Shown: positions 9,089 to 17,145 of the stretch, piece after piece
Numbering within the stretch: the stretch's first letter is position 1
How the letters are laid out: each line of letters begins with the position of its first letter
NCBI RefSeq assembly: GCF_900240335.1
Contig: NZ_LT964979.1
Span: 1,860,001 to 1,924,000 of the forward strand
Direction of reading: 5' to 3'
Length of the DNA: 64,000 nucleotides
Source of the DNA: Flavimobilis massiliensis
Lineage (GTDB): Bacteria > Actinomycetota > Actinomycetes > Actinomycetales > Cellulomonadaceae
Made by a program: the position numbers and the translations under genes
Notes under the pieces: model-generated
Told to the model about the DNA's origin: nothing
Seen by the model: only the letters and a program-made list of their open reading frames with translations
The model's database searches: none

Positions 9089-10623
9089 TCTTCGACTCCC
9101 TCGGTCGGGGCGACGGGGTCGGCGTCGCCGGACGCGGCCGCGAGGAGGTCGGACGCTGGCGCCCCTCGGTCGAGGATCGCCCCGACACGCCCCGCATGCA
9201 TGACGATGATCCGGTCACAGAGCGTGCGGATCTCCTCGAGGTCCGTCGAGACGACGAGGCACGACGCTCCGTCGCGCGCGACCTTGAGGACCAGCCTATG
9301 AATCTCTTCCTGCGCACCCACGTCGACGCCCTGCGTCGGCTCCTCGAGGATCGTCACCGCAGGCGTCTCGACGAGCTGCCGAGCGATGACGACCTTCTGC
9401 TGGTTGCCGCCGGACAACGTGCCGATGCGCGTCTCCGGGGACGTCGCCTTGATGCGCAAGGTCGACATGAGCTCGTGCATCGTCGCGCGCTCGCGCTTGG
9501 CGCTCATGACGCCCAGCGCCGACGCGAAGTGCTTGAGGTGGCTCGACGCCATGTTGAACGTCAGCGACTTGTCGAGGAAGACACCGTCCCGCTTGCGGTT
9601 GCCCGGGGCCATCGTCATCCCCGCCGCCTTCGCGGCACGAGGCGAGCGGAGGCGCCGTTCGCGTCCGTTGACTTTGAGCGTCCCGGACCTGGCCGGGGTG
9701 ATGCCGTAGAGGGCGCGCGCCACCTCGTCCGCGCCGGACCCGATGAGCCCGTAGATGCCGAGCACCTCGCGCTCGTGGAGCGTGAAGGAGATGTGACGCA
9801 GCGACTTGCCGGCGGCGAGGTCCGTGACCTCGAGCACCGGGCGTCCGACCCCTTCCGAGGTGACGTCGACGGTGCCGAGCTCGTGTCCGACCATGAGCTC
9901 GGCGATCTGCCGCGTCGTCAGTTCTCGGGTGTCCCGCGTCGCGACGACCTCCCCATCCCGCATGACCGTCACCCGGTCCGAGATCTTGCCGAGCTCGTCG
10001 AGTCGGTGACTGATGTAGATGACGCCGGTGCCCGCGTCCCGCATACGCCGGACGACGGTGAAGAGCATGTCGATCTCGCGGTCGGAGAGGATCGCGGACG
10101 GCTCGTCGAGGATGAGCACCTTGACCTTCGTCGCGAAGGCCTTGGCGATCGACACGAGTTGCTGCTCGCCTACCGGCAGGTCGGCGACATTGCGTCGCGC
10201 GATCGACGGGTCGAGCCCGAGCATCTCGAGCAACTCGATGCCGCGCCGGTCCTGCTCGTCCCACAGGACACGTCCGCCCTGGGTCAGCTCCCTGCCGAGG
10301 AAGATGTTCTCGACGACGGAGAGCTCACCGAACAGGCTCGGCTCCTGGTAGACAGTCGAGATGCCCGCTGCGAGCGACGCCTGCGGGTCGCCGGGGGCGA
10401 CCGTCGCGTCAGACACGGTGACGACGCCCTCGTCGGGCGTCTCCGCGCCGGCGAGCATCTTGATGAGCGTCGACTTGCCGGCGCCGTTCTCGCCGACGAG
10501 GCCATGCACTTCACCAACGCGGATGTCGAAGTCGACACCGCGCAGCGCCCTGATTCCGCCGTAGGACTTGCGCATCCCGCGGGCGGAGAGCAGCACCGCG
10601 CGCGGCTCCTGACTGATGGTCAT
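9085..10623 (-). CDS. ABC sugar transporter ATP-binding protein (two nucleotide-binding domains)
   Basis: 512 residues from ATG 10623, preceded by GAGGTGAGCGAGAG. Two tandem ABC domains are fused, as in RbsA/AraG/LsrA. The first has Walker A GENGAGKST and Walker B VLILDEPSA with a modified signature (LPVGEQQ). The second has a degenerate Walker A (YGLIGSGADEV) with a canonical LSGGNQQKV and ILEEPTQGVD. The asymmetry, with one canonical and one degenerate site, is usual for CUT2 ATPases. It energises the two permeases encoded next. Confidence 0.93.
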   Translation of the reverse strand: MTISQEPRAVLLSARGMRKSYGGIRALRGVDFDIRVGEVHGLVGENGAGKSTLIKMLAGAETPDEGVVTVSDATVAPGDPQASLAAGISTVYQEPSLFGELSVVENIFLGRELTQGGRVLWDEQDRRGIELLEMLGLDPSIARRNVADLPVGEQQLVSIAKAFATKVKVLILDEPSAILSDREIDMLFTVVRRMRDAGTGVIYISHRLDELGKISDRVTVMRDGEVVATRDTRELTTRQIAELMVGHELGTVDVTSEGVGRPVLEVTDLAAGKSLRHISFTLHEREVLGIYGLIGSGADEVARALYGITPARSGTLKVNGRERRLRSPRAAKAAGMTMAPGNRKRDGVFLDKSLTFNMASSHLKHFASALGVMSAKRERATMHELMSTLRIKATSPETRIGTLSGGNQQKVVIARQLVETPAVTILEEPTQGVDVGAQEEIHRLVLKVARDGASCLVVSTDLEEIRTLCDRIIVMHAGRVGAILDRGAPASDLLAAASGDADPVAPTEGVEE

Positions 10624-10649
10624 CTCTCGCTCACCTCGTCGTGGGTCGG

Positions 10650-10678
10650 GCCCGGGGTGCGTGTCACGCACCCCGGGC
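10650..10678 (-). terminator. Intercistronic hairpin between binding-protein and ATPase genes
   Basis: GCCCGGGGTGCGTG and CACGCACCCCGGGC pair just downstream of the binding-protein stop. Such hairpins commonly stabilise or attenuate the message so that the binding protein is made in excess over the membrane subunits. Confidence 0.6.
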
Positions 10679-10688
10679 GAGGGCTCGG

Positions 10689-11735
10689 TCAGTAGTCGTA
10701 GTCGCCCGCGTTGTCCGCCGTGAGGATCAGCGGGTCACCGAGGAGCAGGACCTTGGAAGCGGCGTCGTACGTGACGCCCTTGAGGCGGCCGACGTCGAAC
10801 GGCTGGCCGTCCGACGGGAACGCGATGCCCTGGGCGGCCTGCCACCCGGCCCAGCCGGTGAGGTACCCGTGGTCCTCGACGTTCCAGAGGACCGAGGCGG
10901 AGGAGGAACCGTTCGTGAGGAACGGAAGCATGGCCTGCGGGGTGCCGACGCCGACGGTGCGGACCGTGCCGGTCTTGCCGGCCTCGTCGACGGCCTGGGC
11001 GATGCCCGGGGCAGCGGTCGTGCACGGACCGATGAGTCCGCTGAGGTTCGGGTGCGCGTTCATGAGGTCCTTGGCCATGGTGACGGCCTTGGCCTGGTCC
11101 TCGTCGGCGTAGACCGTGTCGACGAGCTTGAGGTTCGGGTAGTCAGCCGCAGCCTTTGACTTGATGACGTCGATCCATGCGTTGAGGTTGGCTGCGGTGC
11201 GGCCGCACGAGACGATCGCGAACTCGCCGCTGTCGCCCATGGCGGTGGCGAGCTGGTCGATGAGCGCGCCGCCGATCCCCTCGGTCGAGGCCTGGGAGAC
11301 GAAGAACTCGCGGGCTGAGCTCGCGGCGTCGGTGTCGGCGGTGAACGGGACGATGCCCGCGTTCTTGGCGTCCTGGAGGACCGGCGCCATGGAGTCGGGG
11401 TCGTTGGGTGCGACAGCGAGCGCGTCGACCTTCTGCTGGATGAGCGAGCGGGCGACGTCGGCCTGTGCGGCCGGGTCGGCCGTCGTGGCACCCGAGTAGA
11501 CCCAGGTGAAGCCGAACTCGGTTGCGGCGTCCTTGCCGCCGCTGTTCATCGCCTCGAAGAACGGGATTCCCTGGATCTTCGGGATGAACGCAACCTTGAC
11601 GCCGTCGGCGCCTCCGCCGCCCGTCGGCGTCGTGTCGCCTCCGCTGTTGCCGCACGCGGTGAGCGCAAGCGCTGCGACAAGGGTGGCGCCGGTTGCCATG
11701 GCGAGGCGAGCGGTCCTGTGGTTCCTGCGCATCAT
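10689..11735 (-). CDS. Sugar-binding lipoprotein of ABC transporter (LsrB/RhaS-like)
   Basis: 348 residues; ATG 11735 (or the next ATG) follows GAAGGA. The signal peptide ends in lipobox L-T-A-C (Cys28). The mature part is a periplasmic-binding-protein fold of the type-1 sugar/autoinducer-2 group (VKVAFIPKIQGIPFFEAMNSG, DALAVAPNDPDSMAPVLQDA, IVPFTADTD). Being first in the operon, next to the operators, it is expected to be the most highly expressed component. It would be anchored on the outer face of the membrane. The ligand is probably a pentulose or related sugar, judged from the enzymes downstream. Confidence 0.9.
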   Translation of the reverse strand: MMRRNHRTARLAMATGATLVAALALTACGNSGGDTTPTGGGGADGVKVAFIPKIQGIPFFEAMNSGGKDAATEFGFTWVYSGATTADPAAQADVARSLIQQKVDALAVAPNDPDSMAPVLQDAKNAGIVPFTADTDAASSAREFFVSQASTEGIGGALIDQLATAMGDSGEFAIVSCGRTAANLNAWIDVIKSKAAADYPNLKLVDTVYADEDQAKAVTMAKDLMNAHPNLSGLIGPCTTAAPGIAQAVDEAGKTGTVRTVGVGTPQAMLPFLTNGSSSASVLWNVEDHGYLTGWAGWQAAQGIAFPSDGQPFDVGRLKGVTYDAASKVLLLGDPLILTADNAGDYDY

Positions 11736-11822
11736 TGCATGTCCTTCCCCGAGGCGAGAGCCTCGGACTCATCGTTGAGCTATCGCCCGGGGGCGGGCCG
11801 CGGGCATCGACGCTCGCAACCT

Positions 11823-11836
11823 TTGAATCGTTTCAA
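11823..11836. promoter_or_regulatory. LacI-type operator 1 of the sugar operon
   Basis: TTGAATCGTTTCAA is a near-perfect palindrome with central CG, 88 bases upstream of the binding-protein start. Confidence 0.75.
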
Positions 11837-11863
11837 TCTCGCGAGGCATCTTCGGAGCGTCGA

Positions 11864-11877
11864 TTGAAACGTTCTAA
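11864..11877. promoter_or_regulatory. LacI-type operator 2 of the sugar operon
   Basis: TTGAAACGTTCTAA shares the TTGAAnCGTT core with operator 1. The two centres are 41 bp apart, close to four helical turns, so a tetrameric or cooperatively bound repressor could contact both on one DNA face. Confidence 0.7.
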
Positions 11878-11993
11878 TGCCATCTTGCACGACGCGATCC
11901 GATAGCGCAAGGCCTTCGTCGACTCGGGCTACATCCCGGCAGGCTGCGTCGTGGGTCACTGCGCCACACCCGCGCCCGGCGTAGCGTCACGGG

Positions 11994-12881
11994 ATGCCTG
12001 TCTCCCGTTCCCGCCTCGACGACCTCGCCGCGCTCATGCGCGGTGCGCGCACGCTCGTGCTCACTGGCGCCGGGCTCTCGACGGACTCGGGCATCCCCGA
12101 CTACCGCGGGCCCGGGTCGACGCCACGCAACCCCATGACGTACGAGCAGTTCATCAGCTCCGAAGGGTTCCGGCGGCACTACTGGGCGCGGAACCACGTC
12201 GGGTGGAAGCACATGGCCGCGACGCGCCCCAACGACGGCCACCGCGCGCTCACGGCCCTCGAGGCGGCCGGGCGTGTCACGGGCGTCGTCACGCAGAACG
12301 TCGACACGCTCCACCAGCGCGCCGGAACGCGCACCGTCGTCGACCTCCACGGGTCCTTCGACCGCGTCACGTGCCTGACCTGCGGCACCGTCGTTCCACG
12401 TGAAGCGCTCGATGCTCGCCTCACAGCCCTCAACCCCGGCTTCCGCGAGTCCCGCGGCCCCGTCGGGGACATCGAGATCGCGCCCGACGCCGACGCCGTC
12501 ATCGAGTCGACCGCCGGGTTCGTCGTCGCCCCGTGCGACACGTGCGGCGGCGTGCTCAAGCCCGACATCGTCTACTTCGGTGAGCAGGTGCCGCGCGAGC
12601 GCGTCGAGCGCGCGTTCGCGCTCGTCGACGACGCCGACGTCCTCCTCGTCGCGGGGTCCTCGCTCACCGTGCACTCCGGACTGAGGTTCGTCCGCCACGC
12701 CGCCCGGCGCGGGACGCCCGTCGCGATCGTCAACCGCGGCGCGACCCGCGGCGACGAGCACGCGACACTCCGTCTCGACGCAGGCACGAGCGAGACGCTC
12801 GTCGGTCTCCTTCCCCACCTGCTGCCCGTGCCCGCACGCCCCGCGACTCCCGCCGCCGTCGGTGGGAGGATCACGGCATGA
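11994..12881 (+). CDS. Sir2-family NAD-dependent protein deacylase
   Basis: 295 residues. Motifs in order: NAD-binding LTGAGLSTDSGIPDYRG (about 23-39), TQNVDTLHQRAG, catalytic His in VDLHGSF, a zinc ribbon CLTC...CDTCGG, then KPDIVYFGE and VAGSSLTVHSG. Sirtuins remove acyl groups from lysines using NAD+ and release nicotinamide. It resembles the bacterial class II-type sirtuins often annotated as deacetylases; lack of a clear Tyr/Arg desuccinylase pair was not tested. The stop overlaps the next start (ATGA), so it is cotranscribed with a tyrosine phosphatase. Confidence 0.92.
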   Translation: MPVSRSRLDDLAALMRGARTLVLTGAGLSTDSGIPDYRGPGSTPRNPMTYEQFISSEGFRRHYWARNHVGWKHMAATRPNDGHRALTALEAAGRVTGVVTQNVDTLHQRAGTRTVVDLHGSFDRVTCLTCGTVVPREALDARLTALNPGFRESRGPVGDIEIAPDADAVIESTAGFVVAPCDTCGGVLKPDIVYFGEQVPRERVERAFALVDDADVLLVAGSSLTVHSGLRFVRHAARRGTPVAIVNRGATRGDEHATLRLDAGTSETLVGLLPHLLPVPARPATPAAVGGRITA

Positions 12882-13705
12882 GCGCCCTCGACCTCTCGAC
12901 CGTCCTCGGCTTCGCCAACCTCCGCGACGTCGGCGGGCTCGCAGCCGGGTCCTCGACCGTGCGGCCCGGCGTCCTGCTCAGGTCCGACGCGCCCGGTCCG
13001 CTCGACGGGTCCGCGCTCGACGCGCTGCGCGCGGCCGGCGTGCGGCACGTCCTCGACCTGCGCGACCTCGAGGAGGCCTCGCACCAGCCGACGCCCTTCG
13101 CCGCCGCAGGCTTCGAGGTGCGCAGCCTGCCGATCTTCGCGGGCTCGGCGCGCTCGTTCGCGACGGTCGGCACGTCGCTGCGCGCGATGTACGTGAGCAT
13201 GGCCGCCGACTGCGGCACGACGCTCACGGAGGCGGTGCGGTTCGTCGCGGCGCCCGGTGTGCCTGGGGCGGTCGGCACCTCCAGGGGCGAGATTCCCGGG
13301 ACCGAGGGTGGCGCGACCGACGTTCGCAGGTCCACGGCCGACGGGTCCGCGCCGGGCGGCGTGCTCGTCCACTGCACCGCGGGCAAGGACCGCACCGGCC
13401 TCACGGTCGCGCTCGCGCTGCGGGCCGTCGGCGTCGCGCGGGACGACGTCATCGCGAACTATGCCGAGACCGAGGCGCGCCTGCGCGGGCCGTGGCTCGA
13501 CGCGAAGCTCGAGCTGCTCCGCCGCTTCGTCGGCGACGACGCCGAGTCGTACACGGAGGTGCTCGTCACGAGCCCTGCCGAGGTGCTCGAGGAGTTCCTC
13601 GACACCGTCGAGGACGGGTCGCGGGAGGCGACGCGCCCCTACCTGCGCGCGCACGGCATGAGCGACGACGACCTCGCGCGACTCGAACGCCGCCTCCTCA
13701 CCTGA
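12878..13705 (+). CDS. Tyrosine-protein phosphatase (PtpB-like)
   Basis: 275 residues. It begins with NLRDVGGL and VRPGVLLRSDAP, typical of the actinobacterial tyrosine/serine phosphatase family that includes Mycobacterium PtpB. The phosphatase P-loop HCTAGKDRTG has catalytic Cys166, and RHVLDLRDLEE forms the conserved second element. It would dephosphorylate phosphotyrosine or phosphoinositides; the host substrate is unknown. Translationally coupled to the upstream sirtuin. The gene ends only 44 bases before an assembly gap, and a 'CCTCACCTGA' motif covering the stop is repeated just after it, so the 3' flank is unreliable. Confidence 0.88.
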   Translation: MSALDLSTVLGFANLRDVGGLAAGSSTVRPGVLLRSDAPGPLDGSALDALRAAGVRHVLDLRDLEEASHQPTPFAAAGFEVRSLPIFAGSARSFATVGTSLRAMYVSMAADCGTTLTEAVRFVAAPGVPGAVGTSRGEIPGTEGGATDVRRSTADGSAPGGVLVHCTAGKDRTGLTVALALRAVGVARDDVIANYAETEARLRGPWLDAKLELLRRFVGDDAESYTEVLVTSPAEVLEEFLDTVEDGSREATRPYLRAHGMSDDDLARLERRLLT

Positions 13706-13749
13706 CCGCCTCCTCACCTGACCCACCCCTCACCTGACCCGCCCCCTCC

Positions 13750-13831
13750 NTTTTTTTTCTGAGGCGTGTGACGAGCACGGAAATCAACGCGTAAGGGGCC
13801 GTCGGCAGCGTCAGATGGGTATAAGGGACAG
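13750..13831. other. Scaffold join with Illumina Nextera i5-side adapter sequence (assembly artefact)
   Basis: An N at 13750 is followed by eight Ts, a degraded P5-like stretch, then GTCGGCAGCGTCAGATGGGTATAAGGGACAG at 13801-13831, which matches the Nextera read-1 primer and mosaic end (AGATGTGTATAAGAGACAG) with a few errors. GCGTAAGG near 13791 resembles an i5 index. Genomic sequence resumes at 13832. Confidence 0.92.
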
Positions 13832-14680
13832 CCCTGCAGCCCCAGCCGCCGACGCACCCGCACCCGCGACGACGAGCGGCAACCCACCGAGCGCCGCCAG
13901 GCCCAGCAGCCCGACGACGAGCGGGGCGACCGTCGCCCGCATGCCCGCCGCCAGGTCACCGAGCTCGAGCGCGACCGCCCGGCATCGCCCACAGTCCTCG
14001 AGGTGCGCCTCACCACGCGTCGCCTCACGACGCGACAACCCGCCACGCACGTACGCACCGAGCTGCGCGTTCATGCGCGCGCACGCGTCGTCGTCCGCGA
14101 CGTCCGCGAGGTGCGCCTGCAGGTACGCCTGCCGCAACCCCTCACGCGCGCGGTACGCGAGCGCCGACACCGCGTTCGGCGTCATGCCGAGCGCAGGAGC
14201 GACCTCCGCCGGCGACACCCCCTCGATGTCCGTGTACCAGAGGACCGACCGCCACCGCTCCGGCAACGCCTGGAACGCACGCGCGACCGTCCGGTCCTCG
14301 AAACCCTTGAGCGCCGGATCCTCCGACGACGCGAGCGGGCCCACCGCCGACTCAAACACACGGTCGTCGTCCGTCGGTGCGGCCCGCCGTCCCCGCTCGA
14401 GCATCTCCACCGCACCGCGACGCACGACTGTGAAGAGATACGCACGGAACGCGACGTCCGGGCCCTTGCCCGCGTTCAGCACCCCGAGCACCTTCTCGAA
14501 CGCGCCCGCCACCGCGTCATCGGCGTCCGACTCCGGCAGATACCGACGCGCGACCGCCGTCGCAGCCGCCGAGTGCCGCGCGAAGAGTACACCAAAAGCG
14601 GCCGTGTCGCCCCTGCGCACGGCCGTGATGAGCTCAGCGTCTGACTGGACGTAGTCCCCGACAGCGACGTCCTCGCTCAC
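13832..14680 (-). CDS. ECF-type RNA polymerase sigma factor with C-terminal zinc-finger/membrane extension, 3' end lost
   Basis: The GTG start at 14680 follows GGGGGTGG; 283 codons remain before the adapter artefact. Region 2 (FGVLFARHSAAATAVARRYL..SDADDAVAGAFEKVL) and region 4 (FQALPERWRSVLWYTDIEGVSPAEVAPALG..NAVSALAYRAREGLR) are clear. They are followed by a HxxxCxxC-type anti-sigma-like zinc finger (HLEDCGRCRAVALEL) and a hydrophobic segment (APLVVGLLGLAALGGLPLVV). The sigma and its own redox/zinc-finger module are thus fused in one chain. The last residues and stop are missing because the contig ends. It is divergent from the GGDEF-like gene at 14766. Confidence 0.88.
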
Positions 14681-14765
14681 GGCACCACCCCCTGACGGAT
14701 CTGCCACGCAAAAACAGGCTACGGGTTTCGCGTCATGACCGCGAACCTCCCCCCTCTCATGGGGT

Positions 14766-15533
14766 ATGACGCACCGCGAACCACACGCCCACGCCGAGGA
14801 GCTCCACCTCCTCGGCTCGTGGCGAACCCGCGCGCTCGACACCGTGTGGCGCCACCCCGGCGACTGGTCGCACCCCGCGACCGAAGCCGTGGTCGAGGCG
14901 TTCGTCAACGGCACCGACCCCGCCGAGGCCGTCCGCCGGCTCGGCGAAGCACGCGCCCACGTCGGGGTCACCATGTCCGAGACGATCGACGACCTCATGT
15001 GCCTGTTCCGGGCTGTCGGGCTTCCTGCGGAGCCCGAGCTCGTCCGGGAGGTCGCGATCGGATGGGCCACCGGCACCGAGGTCGAACCCCAGACGGGCTG
15101 CACCGACCCCGTCACCGGTCTCCGCACGCATGGCTACCTCGTCGCCCGCTTGCAGGAGCTCTACGACGCGCCCGAAGGTGCTCGCTCGTGGGACGCGCAC
15201 GCGCTGCTCGTCCTCGACGTGCGGCTCGACGGCGCGTCGACCCTCACAAGGTTCCGTGCCGGAGCGATCGTCGGGTCCGTCCTCCTCGACGTCCTCGGAA
15301 CGGGTCACCCCTCGGCGCAGCTGCGCCCAGGGCTCTTCGCGATGCTCGTCGACCGTGCGACCGCACCCCGCACCGTCACGACGGTGCGGGCACGCGTCGA
15401 CGCGATCACCGCCGAGCGGTTCTCAGGCTTCGGCCTGGAGCCACAGCTGCGATCACCCGCACGCACATGGCTCGAGCAGCTGCCCGACGACGCGACGCTC
15501 TGCCCGTCCCTCGTGGAGAGCCTCACCTTGTAG
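14766..15533 (+). CDS. Hypothetical protein with degenerate GGDEF-like segment
   Basis: 255 residues, soluble. The N-terminal ~110 residues are alpha-helical with no recognised domain. Residues about 113-125 read GCTDPVTGLRTHGYL, which matches the 'DPLTGLxNR..L' entry motif of GGDEF diguanylate cyclases, followed by ALLVLDVRL. The GG(D/E)EF active-site loop itself is absent, so catalytic c-di-GMP synthesis is unlikely. The start codons of this gene and the sigma factor are 85 bases apart and divergent, suggesting a shared regulatory region. Confidence 0.6.
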   Translation: MTHREPHAHAEELHLLGSWRTRALDTVWRHPGDWSHPATEAVVEAFVNGTDPAEAVRRLGEARAHVGVTMSETIDDLMCLFRAVGLPAEPELVREVAIGWATGTEVEPQTGCTDPVTGLRTHGYLVARLQELYDAPEGARSWDAHALLVLDVRLDGASTLTRFRAGAIVGSVLLDVLGTGHPSAQLRPGLFAMLVDRATAPRTVTTVRARVDAITAERFSGFGLEPQLRSPARTWLEQLPDDATLCPSLVESLTL

Positions 15534-15633
15534 ATCTGGCGCGGCCGTGCGCATCAACCGGTCCGGGGACCGTCGACACGCACGGGGCGCGTCGAGGTTC
15601 GTGCGTCGTCAGGGGGTGCACGAGCCTCGGGGG

Positions 15634-15674
15634 CGCGAGAGGCCCGGGAACCACAGGTTCCCGGGCCTCTCGCG
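15634..15674. terminator. Strong bidirectional hairpin between converging genes
   Basis: CGCGAGAGGCCCGGGAACC pairs with GGTTCCCGGGCCTCTCGCG around a 3-base loop (ACA), between the GGDEF-like gene and the end of hspR. Confidence 0.85.
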
Positions 15675-15690
15675 TTGCCGGGGCCGCGGC

Positions 15691-16104
15691 TCAGCGCCGC
15701 GGCCGCCACACGACGAGCGTGCCGCCCCGTCCGGCCGGCGCGGGCTTGCCCCGCGGGACGGCGACGATGTCGCCCGACGCGTCCGCGGTGAAAACCCGGT
15801 GCCCCGGGTCCAGGGCCGTCGCGAGCATCTCGACACGCCCGCGGAGCACCCGAACCTGGTCCTCGAGGCGGAGGATGCGGCGGATGCCCGCAAGGTTGAT
15901 GCCTTCGTCCTGGCTGAGGCGCTGGATGGTGCGGAGCTTCTCGACGTCGCGTGCGCTATACCGGCGACCGCGGCCGGCGGTGCGGGACGGCACGACGAGC
16001 CCCAGGCGGTCGTACTGACGGAGGGTCTGCGGGTGCATGTCGGCGAGCTCGGCGGCACGGGAGATGGGCAGCACGGGGACGTCGGCGGCATCCACGACGC
16101 TCAC
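15691..16104 (-). CDS. hspR: Heat-shock repressor HspR (MerR family)
   Basis: 137 residues from GTG 16104, overlapping the dnaJ stop. The N-terminal MerR winged-helix domain contains ISRAAELADMHPQTLRQYDRLGLV and GRGRRYSARDVEKL, followed by QRLSQDEGINLAGIRRIL, characteristic of HspR. HspR binds HAIR elements with DnaK as corepressor; two HAIRs lie upstream of dnaK here. It is the last gene of dnaK-grpE-dnaJ-hspR, giving feedback control. Confidence 0.95.
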   Translation of the reverse strand: MSVVDAADVPVLPISRAAELADMHPQTLRQYDRLGLVVPSRTAGRGRRYSARDVEKLRTIQRLSQDEGINLAGIRRILRLEDQVRVLRGRVEMLATALDPGHRVFTADASGDIVAVPRGKPAPAGRGGTLVVWRPRR

Positions 16105-17075
16105 TCCCTCGCGCGGGCCATGAGGTCGCCGCGCACGTCCGTCCCTGCGGTCGCGTCACGGAACGCCTCGACGGCCTTGCGGGCGTCGGCGGAGAGGTTC
16201 TGCGGGACGACGACCTGCACGGTGACGAGCAGGTCCCCAGTGGTCTTCGCGGCCTTGACGCCACGGCCCTTGACGCGCAGCACACGGCCCGACGGGGTGC
16301 CGGGGGCGACCTTGACCTTGACGGTCTGGCCGTCGAGCGTCGGGACCTCGATCTGGGCGCCGAGCGTCGCCTCATCGAACGTCACCGGGACGGTGACGCG
16401 CAGGTTGTGGCCGTCGAGCGTGAACACGGGGTGCGGGCCGACCGTCACCGTGATGATGAGGTCGCCAGCGGGTGCGCCGCCCGTGCCGGGGCGGCCCTTG
16501 CCGCGCAGCCGGATCTTCTGGCCGTCGCGCACGCCCGCGGGGATGCGGGCCTTGATCGTGCGGTGCTCAATCTCGAGCGCGACCTCGGAGCCCTCAACGG
16601 CCTGCCGGAACGGCAGCGTCACGGACGTCGTGAGGTCGGCGCCCTGCTGCGGGCGCGGTCCGGCGCGGAATCCGGCGCCGCCACCGCCATTGAAGAGGCC
16701 GCCGAGGATGTCCTCGAAGCCGCCGCCCCCGCCGAAGCCCTGGCGGCTGCCGGCCGCGCCGCCGCCGAACATCGAGCCGAACATGTCCTCGAAGCCGCCC
16801 GCGCCAGCGCCGCCGGGGCCCGCGGAGAAGCGCGCGCCACCGCCCATCGCGCGGATCGCGTCGTACTTCTCGCGCTCCTCGGCGTCGGAGAGCACCGCGT
16901 AGGCCTCGCCGATCTCCTTGAAGCGCGCCTCAGCCTTGGGGTCGCCCGCGTTCTGGTCAGGGTGGTACTGGCGCGCGAGCTTGCGGTACGCCTTCTTGAT
17001 CGCGGCCGCGTCAGCGTCCTTCGCGACGCCGAGGGCGGCGTAGAAGTCCTTCTCGAGCCAGTCCTGTCCGGTCAA
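16101..17075 (-). CDS. dnaJ: Chaperone DnaJ (zinc-finger-less, CbpA-like)
   Basis: 324 residues from a TTG start at 17075, chosen because GGAAGGA sits 6 bases upstream and the J domain begins at once. J domain at residues about 9-75 with YHPDQNAG (HPD motif), then a Gly/Phe-rich region (90-150), then the two beta-barrel C-terminal domains. There is no CxxCxGxG zinc centre, as in the DnaJ of many actinobacterial dnaK operons (a second zinc-containing DnaJ is normally encoded elsewhere). It stimulates the DnaK ATPase and presents unfolded clients. Confidence 0.95.
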   Translation of the reverse strand: MTGQDWLEKDFYAALGVAKDADAAAIKKAYRKLARQYHPDQNAGDPKAEARFKEIGEAYAVLSDAEEREKYDAIRAMGGGARFSAGPGGAGAGGFEDMFGSMFGGGAAGSRQGFGGGGGFEDILGGLFNGGGGAGFRAGPRPQQGADLTTSVTLPFRQAVEGSEVALEIEHRTIKARIPAGVRDGQKIRLRGKGRPGTGGAPAGDLIITVTVGPHPVFTLDGHNLRVTVPVTFDEATLGAQIEVPTLDGQTVKVKVAPGTPSGRVLRVKGRGVKAAKTTGDLLVTVQVVVPQNLSADARKAVEAFRDATAGTDVRGDLMARARE

Positions 17076-17105
17076 CGCGGTCCTTCCTGTCTGTCTGTGG
17101 GGTAC

Positions 17106-17139
17106 GGCTGCGGCGGGCCCGCACGGGCCCGCCGCAGCC
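17106..17139 (-). terminator. GC-rich intercistronic hairpin between grpE and dnaJ
   Basis: GGCTGCGGCGGGCCC and GGGCCCGCCGCAGCC are perfect 15-bp arms around GCAC. Its position suggests attenuation or 3' stabilisation that lowers dnaJ-hspR relative to dnaK-grpE. Confidence 0.65.
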
Positions 17140-17145
17140 AGGTTG

